Assembly: GCA_016284295.1 (NCBI GenBank)
Contig: JAEEOP010000003.1
Span: 1 to 51,974 of the forward strand
DNA from: Methanomassiliicoccaceae archaeon
GTDB lineage: Archaea > Thermoplasmatota > Thermoplasmata > Methanomassiliicoccales > Methanomethylophilaceae
Length of the DNA stretch: 51,974 nucleotides
Reading direction: 5' to 3'
Shown: piece by piece, positions 43,618 to 50,959 of the stretch
Numbering within the stretch: the first letter of the stretch is position 1
Layout: each line of letters starts with the position of its first letter
The notes under the pieces: generated by a model
What the model saw: only the letters and a program-made list of their open reading frames with translations
Databases searched by the model: none
Told to the model about the DNA's origin: nothing
Translations under genes and position numbers: made by a program

Positions 43618-45384
43618 ATGGAAGAGATTGTCCTCATTTCGAGCATGGCCATCCTAGTCATCCTAGCCGCATTCTTATCGATAGTGATGAACAGGATAAA
43701 ATTCCCGCCACTGATCGGATTCCTGGCCGCAGGGATAATCATAGCCAACTTCATGCATCTCTCCGAGGACGCCATGAACGTCGTGGAGGTCTTCTCCACA
43801 CTGGGTTTGATCATGCTGATGTTCTCCATAGGGATGGAGATCGATCTCCGTAAGCTCAAGAGCCAAGGGAAGTTCGCCCTCATCGTCGCGGCCGTCCAGC
43901 TGCCGCTGATGGTGGTCGGAGGCGTCCTGGCAGGCTCGTTCCTCGGATTCACCATGCTGCAGAGCATCTGTCTCGGATGCATCATATCCGGTTCGAGTAC
44001 GGCCGTCGTCATGGCCGTGCTGAAATCGCAGGGCACCCTGGACAAGGAGCACATCGAGATGCTCGTCCTCATAACGATCATGGAAGACATCGGACAGGTC
44101 ATCATGCTGTCCATGCTCACCCCCATGCTCAACGGCGGAACGATGAGCGGTGATGCCCTGGTGATGCTGATCCTGCAGATCGCCGTATTCATGATCGCAT
44201 GCTTCACGCTCGGACTATTCATCGTCCCCCGCGTCATAGACTGGTTCTACAAGAGGGCCAACGACGAGCTGATCGCCCTGCTGTGCATCGGAGGGCTGTT
44301 CACATTGGCATGGGCCGCCCACGGCATGGGGCTGTCCGTCGCTATCGGAGCGTTCCTCATGGGGATCATCGTGGGAACATCCCGCCCGAAGGAGGCCGTG
44401 GAGCATTTCGTGGAACCCCTCAAGAGCCTTTTCATGGCCATGTTCTTCATATCCGTCGGAATGGAGGTCTCCCTGTCGAGCCTCACCGACAACATCGGCC
44501 TCATCCTGATAATCTACGCCGTGTTCGCCATATGCAAGTCCCTCACCGTGTACCTCGGGTACTGGGTGGGCAACGGGGACGGACGCAACGGCTTCGTGTC
44601 CGCGGTCGCCCTGTGCGCCATGGGAGAGTTCGCATTCATCATATCCAAGCAGGCGTTGGACGCAGGCGTGGTGGACCAGGCGTTCTACTCGTCGGTCATC
44701 GGTGCCGCATTGGTGTCCATGATCGTCCTCCCGATACTGACCAGGTACTCCGACAGGGCGTACACCGGCATCAGCAATAGGTGCCCCGGGCCCCTCAAGT
44801 CGTTCTTCGCCAAGCTTACCGAGAAGAGGGACAACGTGTACAAGGGCATCGCGGCCCTGTCCACCAAGACGAAGAGGATGCTCACGGCCGGACTGGCCAA
44901 GACCTACGTCCTCGCGATCCTCATCGTGATCATACAGGTCGTGTTCTATGTGATCTACGACCCCCTCAGCTGGTGGCTCGCGGAGAATGTCGGCAAGATC
45001 GACCAGGGAGAATGGAGGCTGGTCATACTCCTGGCCAACTTCATCGTGCTCCTGCCCCCGTGTACCAAGGTCACAACGTACGTCCGCAACACCCTGTACA
45101 TGATAGGGATGGGTTCCAAGAAGGTGTCCAAAGACCAGAACGACGACAGGGTCAGGTTCTACGAGAGCATGAACCCCCTGGTCCTCGGAGGCGCGGTGGA
45201 CATCATCGCCATCATAATCACCCCGAACGGCATCGACACCATGACCCATCTCGTGGTGTTCGGCGTGGCCCTCATCGTCATCGCCATACACCAGATCTGG
45301 AAGATCAGGTCCGGTAAGAGGAACCCCGCCCTGCCCCGCATCCAGGACGACGATGACGTAACGGACGCCAAGGCCGAGTCCTGA
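43618..45384 (+). CDS. CPA2-type cation:proton antiporter with extra C-terminal membrane domain (copy 2)
   Basis: The 588-residue paralogue of the 36853 gene begins MEEIVLISSMAILVILAAFL. It shares FPPLIGFLAAGIIIANFMHL, LMLMFSIGMEIDLRKL, SGSSTAVVMAVLK, SVAIGAFLMGIIVGTSR, FFISVGMEVSL and MGEFAFIISKQALDAG. After the antiporter domain, about 190 residues with four more helices (KTYVLAILIVIIQVVFYVIY, LLANFIVLLPPCT) replace the usual TrkA-N domain. ATG 43618 precedes the first helix. It is a single-gene unit after an AT-rich promoter. Confidence 0.85.
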   Translation: MEEIVLISSMAILVILAAFLSIVMNRIKFPPLIGFLAAGIIIANFMHLSEDAMNVVEVFSTLGLIMLMFSIGMEIDLRKLKSQGKFALIVAAVQLPLMVVGGVLAGSFLGFTMLQSICLGCIISGSSTAVVMAVLKSQGTLDKEHIEMLVLITIMEDIGQVIMLSMLTPMLNGGTMSGDALVMLILQIAVFMIACFTLGLFIVPRVIDWFYKRANDELIALLCIGGLFTLAWAAHGMGLSVAIGAFLMGIIVGTSRPKEAVEHFVEPLKSLFMAMFFISVGMEVSLSSLTDNIGLILIIYAVFAICKSLTVYLGYWVGNGDGRNGFVSAVALCAMGEFAFIISKQALDAGVVDQAFYSSVIGAALVSMIVLPILTRYSDRAYTGISNRCPGPLKSFFAKLTEKRDNVYKGIAALSTKTKRMLTAGLAKTYVLAILIVIIQVVFYVIYDPLSWWLAENVGKIDQGEWRLVILLANFIVLLPPCTKVTTYVRNTLYMIGMGSKKVSKDQNDDRVRFYESMNPLVLGGAVDIIAIIITPNGIDTMTHLVVFGVALIVIAIHQIWKIRSGKRNPALPRIQDDDDVTDAKAES

Positions 45385-45454
45385 GGTTATCCCCGCATAA
45401 AGAGATATATCAGACCCCCGATATCGCAACAATCCCAATCAAGGATCTGGTAAC

Positions 45455-46540
45455 ATGTCAGAGAAACTCAAGGTAGGTATCCTGGGCGCCACCGGTATGG
45501 TCGGACAGAGGTTCGTCTCCCTTATGGAGAACCACCCGTGGTATGAGATCGTCGTGCTTGCAGCGAGCGAACGCTCCGCAGGAAAGAGCTATGAGGAGGC
45601 GCTCGGAGGCCGCTGGAGCATCGAGACCCCGCTTCCCGAGAAGTACAAGGGCATGATCGTCCAGAACATCAACGAGATCGATGACATCTGCAGCAAGGTC
45701 GATTTCGTGTTCAGTGCCGTCAACATGCCCAAGGAGGAGATCAAGAAGATCGAGGAGGCGTACGCTCAGCACGAGGTGCCCGTGGTCTCCAACAACAGCG
45801 CGCACCGCTGGACCCCCGACGTGCCCATGATCCTCCCGGAGATCAACCCCGGGCACATAGAGGTCATCGAGGCGCAGAAGAAGCGTCTCGGCACCAAGCA
45901 CGGATTCATCGCCGTCAAGCCCAACTGCTCCATCCAGAGCTACACCCCCGTACTGGAGGCATGGAAGGAGTTCGAGCCCTACGAGGTCATCGTCACCACC
46001 TACCAGGCGATCTCCGGAGCCGGGAAGAACTTCGACACCTGGCCCGAGATGGTCGGGAACGTCATCCCCTTCATCTCCGGAGAGGAGGACAAGAGCGAGA
46101 GGGAGCCCCTGCGCATATGGGGACACGTGGAGAACGGCGAGATCGTCCCGGCCACCGTGCCCAAGATCACCAGCCAGTGCATACGCGTACCCGTCCTCTA
46201 CGGACACACCGCCGCCGTGTTCGTCAAGATGAGGAAGCAGGCCACCAAGGAACAGCTCATCCAGAAGATGAACGAGTTCAGGGGAGAGCCCCAGGACCTG
46301 GACCTTCCCAGCGCCCCCAAGCAGTTCATCAAGTACATGGAGGAGGACAACCGCCCCCAGGTCACCCTGGACGTCAACTACGAGCACGGGATGGGCGTGA
46401 CCGTCGGAAGGCTCAGACCCGATAGCGTCTACGATTGGAAGTTCGTCGGCCTGTCCCACAACACCCTCCGTGGAGCCGCCGGCGGGGCCGTGCTCTGCGC
46501 AGAGCTCCTCACCGCCAAAGGGCTCATCACCAAACGCTGA
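45455..46540 (+). CDS. asd: Aspartate-semialdehyde dehydrogenase
   Basis: The 361-residue enzyme has the NADP-binding GILGATGMVGQRF at residues 8-20, the catalytic Cys158 in VKPNCSIQSYTPVLE, and the catalytic His region VPVLYGHTAAVFVKM. The sequence and length match the archaeal/fungal branch. It reduces aspartyl phosphate to aspartate semialdehyde for lysine, threonine, methionine and isoleucine synthesis in the cytoplasm. No other amino-acid biosynthesis gene is adjacent. A strong hairpin follows the stop. Confidence 0.93.
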   Translation: MSEKLKVGILGATGMVGQRFVSLMENHPWYEIVVLAASERSAGKSYEEALGGRWSIETPLPEKYKGMIVQNINEIDDICSKVDFVFSAVNMPKEEIKKIEEAYAQHEVPVVSNNSAHRWTPDVPMILPEINPGHIEVIEAQKKRLGTKHGFIAVKPNCSIQSYTPVLEAWKEFEPYEVIVTTYQAISGAGKNFDTWPEMVGNVIPFISGEEDKSEREPLRIWGHVENGEIVPATVPKITSQCIRVPVLYGHTAAVFVKMRKQATKEQLIQKMNEFRGEPQDLDLPSAPKQFIKYMEEDNRPQVTLDVNYEHGMGVTVGRLRPDSVYDWKFVGLSHNTLRGAAGGAVLCAELLTAKGLITKR

Positions 46541-46542
46541 AC

Positions 46543-46571
46543 CCATCTGCCGGCGATACGCCGGCAGATGG
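46543..46571 (+). terminator. Perfect 13-bp hairpin after asd
   Basis: CCATCTGCCGGCG, the loop ATA, and the exact reverse complement CGCCGGCAGATGG lie 3 nt past the asd stop. There is no T tract, but the position and perfect stem suggest a terminator or mRNA-stabilising element. Confidence 0.65.
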
Positions 46572-46651
46572 TCAATTCTGATATGGCCCCTTCGGCCCTT
46601 CCTTTCCGTTCCGACCATGATGATATACCTAGAACGCCATTTTCCTTGACG

Positions 46652-47296
46652 ATGAATCAGTCTCGTGCTATGATCGGGGTCCTCCGCCTGGCCGCTGCGG
46701 CCATAATAATCTCAAGTGTGATCTGGCTGGTATACGGGAGCGGTCCTGTGTACCTGCTGTACTTCACGATCCAGTCCAACCTGCTCGGGATTGCGGTCCT
46801 TGCATTCGGCGGGATAACGGCCCTGACCGGAGGAAAACTGGCCGCCTGCCCGAGACTGTCGTTCATTGCCACATTCTCCCTCCTAATGACGATGCTGATG
46901 TTCTGGGGAATCATAGCCCCGTCCGTCGAGTTCGAGCTCGTGACATTCGTCAATATCACACAGCATCTGTTCGCCCCCCTCGTGGTGATACTCGACCGCG
47001 TACTGTTCTATACCGGATGCGCACCTACGAAAAAGGGAGCGCTGATAGCGCTGATACACCCGATACTGTTCTTCATACAGGCGATGATCGTAGGCGCAGC
47101 GAAACTTGTGGAATTCCCGGACGGCACCAAATGGTTCCCGTACCCGTTCCTCGACTTCTATGAGCACGGTATGATGATGCCGGTGTTCATCCTCGTGATC
47201 GCCCTGCTCATGATCCTGTCAGCCTCTCTGATGGCTTGGTGGGAACGCAGGAGGGACAAGAAGCTGGTCATGCGTGCGCTGACTAGAGGTCCCTGA
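46652..47296 (+). CDS. Pr6Pr/FAR-17a-like six-helix membrane protein
   Basis: The 214-residue protein has six helices. The loop YLLYFTIQSNLLGIAVLAFG near residue 35 is the typical F-T-x-Q-S-N signature of Pr6Pr-family proteins. A conserved polar pattern follows later (TQHLFAPLVVILDRVLF and KWFPYPFLDFYEHGM). The function of the family in prokaryotes is unknown. ATG 46652 (MNQSRAMIGVLRLAAAA) is chosen because upstream codons overlap the hairpin after asd. The tail is basic (WWERRRDKKLVMR). Confidence 0.65.
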   Translation: MNQSRAMIGVLRLAAAAIIISSVIWLVYGSGPVYLLYFTIQSNLLGIAVLAFGGITALTGGKLAACPRLSFIATFSLLMTMLMFWGIIAPSVEFELVTFVNITQHLFAPLVVILDRVLFYTGCAPTKKGALIALIHPILFFIQAMIVGAAKLVEFPDGTKWFPYPFLDFYEHGMMMPVFILVIALLMILSASLMAWWERRRDKKLVMRALTRGP

Positions 47297-47380
47297 ACAT
47301 CGGCCTTTTCGGACCGCTGGGCACACATGCCACGAATCGCAGTTCTGGATGAGAGACAGACAGGCCTCTGACCCGTAACA

Positions 47381-47480
47381 TTTGGAAAACGTACATTTTC
47401 CATATTCTTAATATTTGGAAAACGTACAAATCTTGATTATGAAACATTTGGAAAACGTACAATTATTCGGAACCAGTACA
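47381..47480 (+). repeat. Iteron array upstream of ATPase E
   Basis: The 15-mer TTTGGAAAACGTACA occurs three times without mismatch at 47381-47395, 47414-47428 and 47447-47461, with start-to-start spacing of exactly 33 bp (about three helical turns). A degenerate fourth copy, TTCGGAACCAGTACA, lies at 47466-47480, directly before the gene start. The first copy also forms GGAAAA-N6-TTTTCC. Same-face repeats like these are typical of cooperative protein binding at iteron origins, partition sites or operators. Confidence 0.9.
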
Positions 47481-47487
47481 TAATCTC

Positions 47488-49106
47488 ATGACCGAGGTCA
47501 TGTTTAGGCGCAAAGCATACGGTGCTCTCAAAGAATGGAAGGCCAGGTCGAACGGTTCCACCGCGATGCTGGTCGAAGGCGCCAGAATGGTCGGCAAGAC
47601 CAGCCTCGTCACAGAATTCGCCAAGAACGAATACGAATCCTGCATCATAGTGGATTTCTACAGGGCTAGCAATGATGTGAAGAAGCTGTTCGATGATCTC
47701 AGCGACCTGGAAGGCCTCTTTCGCGGACTGCAACTCTACTACGACACCGAACTCAGGGAAAGGAGGTCGGTCATAGTGTTCGACGAAGTGCAGAGGTTCC
47801 CCCGTGCCAGAGAGGCCATCAAGGCCCTCGTCCAGGACGGAAGGTACGATTACATAGAGACGGGCTCCCTGATATCGATCAAAAAGAACGTGAAGGACAT
47901 AATCATCCCCTCCGAAGAAGAGAAGATGGAGCTCCATCCCCTGGATTTCGAGAAATTCATTTGGGCCAAGGGGGTGAACACGTTCCGTCTCCTGTATCCC
48001 AATTACAGCAATAGGAAGAAGGTCGACGACAAGGTGCACCACCACATGATGAAGCTGTTCAGGGAGTATCTTGCCGTCGGCGGAATGCCCCAGGCCGTTC
48101 TCAAGTATGTCGAAGGCGGAAGCTATCAGGATGTAGACAGGGTCAAGAGAGACATCATACAGCTGTATCTGGATGACTTCAGGAATATGGATCCTAGCGG
48201 CAAGCTCGAAAGACTGTACCTGGCCATCCCCTCCGAGCTGTCGAGCCAATCCACAAGATACAGGATAACGGAAACGATCCCCAACGGGAGGATGAACAGG
48301 GAAGGACATCGTTCTATAATCTGGAGGACTCCCAGACAGTCCAGATATGCCAGCACGTGAACGATCCGAAGGTCGGCCTCGCTGCTACGGTCGATGCGGA
48401 TTTCTTCAAGATGTTCGCAGAGGATACGGGCCTGTTCGTCACACTCTGCTTCTACGACAAGCAGTTCTCAGAGAACATCATCTATTCCGAGCTGGTCAGC
48501 GGAAGGCTGTCGGCGAATCTTGGATATGTCTATGAGAATGCGGTGGCCCAGGCGCTCACGGCCATCGGGTTCAAGCTATACTACCACACGTTCAAGAAGG
48601 ATGGCGATACAAGGCATTCCTACGAGATCGACTTCGTCACTACGGTAGGCGACAGGGTCCGCCCGATAGAGAGCAAATCGTCACGTGCGACGGAACACAG
48701 GTCGCTGGACGAGTTCATCTCCAAAAAAGGGCTGATGCTGGATACACCGATCGTGATGTCCCCCAAGAACCTGAGCTACGCTGATGGGATCCTGTACCTC
48801 CCAGCGTATATGATGCAATTCCTGGATGGCAAGGAATACGGATCCGACGAAGCGGACGATTCGTACACCGTCGAGTTCGAAGCCGATGACTGGATCCCGG
48901 TCGACGGAGGATATATCATCTACATCAAAGGCAGGGAGCATGGGAAGACCGAACCAATCGTGTCCGTAACCGCCCATAGGAGGGATGGGTCCTCGGAGTC
49001 TGTGGATGCGGCTGTCGAAACCGATACTCGGCGTAATGTCAAGATCACATATGACGAAAGGATGCACTGCACGGTAAGGATCTCGGAAATAAACGGCGAG
49101 GCTTGA
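47488..49106 (+). pseudogene. AAA+ ATPase, AAA_14/DUF4143-type, frameshifted (ATPase E)
   Basis: Two overlapping frames make one gene of about 539 codons. The first (47488 to about 48302) has Walker A GARMVGKT at residues 31-38, Walker B VIVFDEVQ and FREYLAVGGMPQAV. The second (about 48302-49106) has DADFFKMFAEDTG, NLGYVYENAVAQAL and YEIDFVTTVGDRVRPIESK. A minus-one shift near 48300-48305 joins them cleanly. Unlike copies A-D the nuclease-like core keeps D...E-S-K. It also carries about 80 extra C-terminal residues (DDWIPVDGGYIIYIKGREHG). It may be a real inactivating lesion or a sequencing error. Confidence 0.8.
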
Positions 49107-49915
49107 GAACCCAACCGGTGTTCGGCCTTTCATTCTGTTTTTGGACACATATGCTGCTATGGTCTCCTCGCATCGATGGGTGGAAGAAGGCCCCTGTGCA
49201 TCCTGCTGCATCTGTATGTGCGGTATGTTCCTGATCTTCATGGTATAGCAGATATTAGAGAGCTGATGCGTAATCCAGGTCAGACGATGATCTGAGATAT
49301 CCGAACTGAACTCTCTATGGATCACACGGATTCTACGATACCGATAGCATCCGCATGATAACGTCAGGCCCGAGTATCGAATGGACCGTTGCAATGTACG
49401 GATGTTGGGGCCACGATATTATAGTGCATGCTGCCCCATGACATTCCGGCATCTTACTTTCAATCCGATTCGGTGGTAGATATCGGATGACCTTTCCATT
49501 TAACGCGATAAAACTTCACCGTTCTGAAACTTTTGTAGCGTTATTCTTCGCATCGGATTCGAAGGATGCAGCAGATTGCAGACCAATATCGGACATATGC
49601 ATAGAGAAGCTGTTCAATGAGAATGATCTCCATCCTACAACCTGAGTTAAAACCATTTGAGCTTGGTGACCTGATTGTTGGCAACATTCAATTTTGAACA
49701 TGGATACGGCAAATTAGACCATATGATGATTCAGACACGGCCTCATTTCGATTGAAATTTTTGTACAGGCCCTGCCCTGATCCACCATAGTACGAAGGAT
49801 CTATCATCAGCTGTTGTGAACTTTACCTGATTGGGTCTGGCTCTACAGCGTCCTCGGAGCTCCAAAAAAAGGAATGCCCATAAATTGAAGGTTCAACGAT
49901 GAACTATGTGGTAAG
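49107..49915. other. Gene-poor region after ATPase E
   Basis: About 800 bp with no frame I can support on either strand. Short minus-strand frames near 49516-49701 lack motifs and ribosome binding sites. Base composition becomes AT-richer than in the housekeeping part. No copy of the iteron was found on this side of the ATPase gene. Confidence 0.5.
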
Positions 49916-50110
49916 ATGAGCATAGAGTCGGATTACTTCATGAGGATGGATTTCATCCCTTACGTGGGAGAATGGATAGCGATACACGGCGAATCCGTGG
50001 TTGCACACTCCAAATCACTCAAGGAAGTTCACAAACAGGCCTGCACTCGCTACAGCATGTCTTCTTTACTATTCGTCCCGGTTTTGGGCGATGAAACCTA
50101 TCTCGTGTGA
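49916..50110 (+). CDS. Small DUF5678-like protein
   Basis: The 64-residue protein MSIESDYFMRMDFIPYVGEW continues with IAIHGESVVAHSKSLKEVHK and ends FVPVLGDETYLV. The order YVGEWIAI, VVAHSKSLKEV and final VP-x-DE-x-Y-V matches the short DUF5678 family, found as small soluble proteins in archaea and bacteria, often near other small or toxin-antitoxin-like genes. Its function is unknown. GTGGTAAG precedes ATG 49916. It is isolated between remnants. Confidence 0.6.
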   Translation: MSIESDYFMRMDFIPYVGEWIAIHGESVVAHSKSLKEVHKQACTRYSMSSLLFVPVLGDETYLV

Positions 50111-50329
50111 TCCTATGATGTTGAACTGCAGGTATCATCGGATGAGTAACAAGTAACGTCCGAAAAAGGCCAGAATTAACGTATCATTCTCAAACGGATC
50201 AAATGTGTTCAAACCCGACTTTTGCAGTTACGCCCAATATAAGAGTCGCACGCACAAAACATCCGCTAGCCTGTATGCGAAATGTGCAGCGTTTGCACCG
50301 TTCTCAGTTACTGCGTCGGCAGTAATCAC

Positions 50330-50674
50330 CTATCTTCTTTGGCGGAATCCCCTAGGTATGGCCTCCATTGTGGCAGGGATTCTGTCCAATATGGTCCTCA
50401 TCAGCCATCCGAAATTGCTGAATACGCGGTCCTTGACCTCCTCCTCGTCCCTGACCACCGTAACTGAGAACGAGTTCATCACTTGGATCAATGTGTCTGG
50501 CGTCTTCTCCCTTGCCTCCGGGACGAAGAACTTGGTCAACGACAGTACAAGATACGCGAGGAAAGCGATCAGCACCCTGCCCTTGATAGAGGATTCGCCA
50601 GTGCATCTGAGCGGCCTGAGATCTATGCCGTGCTTCAGGTCCCGATTTAACATTTTCAACCGTTTAGAATGAAC
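50330..50674 (-). pseudogene. Transposase C-terminal remnant (IS1634/IS4-like)
   Basis: The frame reads LKMLNRDLKHGIDLRPLRCT and continues ESSIKGRVLIAFLAYLVLSL, then VMNSFSVTVVRDEEEVKDRVF. The K-x-x-x-D-LRP and RVLIAFLAYLVLS stretches match the end of the catalytic domain and tail of IS1634-type transposases. An in-frame TGA at 50675-50677 closes it upstream and the rest of the gene is missing. It is not the same copy as the element at 282-1953, since the sequences differ clearly. Confidence 0.65.
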
Positions 50675-50908
50675 TCATATCTCCAACTGAATTTCAAAGA
50701 TCAGATTATTTTGACGTCCTAAATAAAGTGAAGATTCCAATCCGAATGTTACCACGATTCTCAATGGTCTCTTAACCGGATCCTCAGTTCATTTCCTCGT
50801 TCTATCGGCATTCTCAGAGGATCGGACCTATCGATGTTCTTGAGAGGTGCGAAGATTGCCAGGGGACGGCCTAACCAGGCGATGATGAAGTCTGACGGTC
50901 AGAATATG

Positions 50909-50933
50909 AAAAACTAGGGGGGGTGACCCCCTA
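50909..50933 (-). terminator. Intrinsic-type terminator of the surface-protein gene
   Basis: On the minus strand TAGGGGG, loop TCACC, CCCCCTA is followed by GTTTTT, starting about 27 nt past the stop at 50960. The 7-bp GC stem plus T tract is the best classical terminator in the window. Confidence 0.75.
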
Positions 50934-50959
50934 TTAAGGCTTCTCTGAAGGCATTCCAA

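Noticed and set aside
47381-47480. CRISPR-like array
   Set aside because: There are only three exact 15-mers with 18-bp gaps and no cas genes; the size and spacing fit iterons, not CRISPR.
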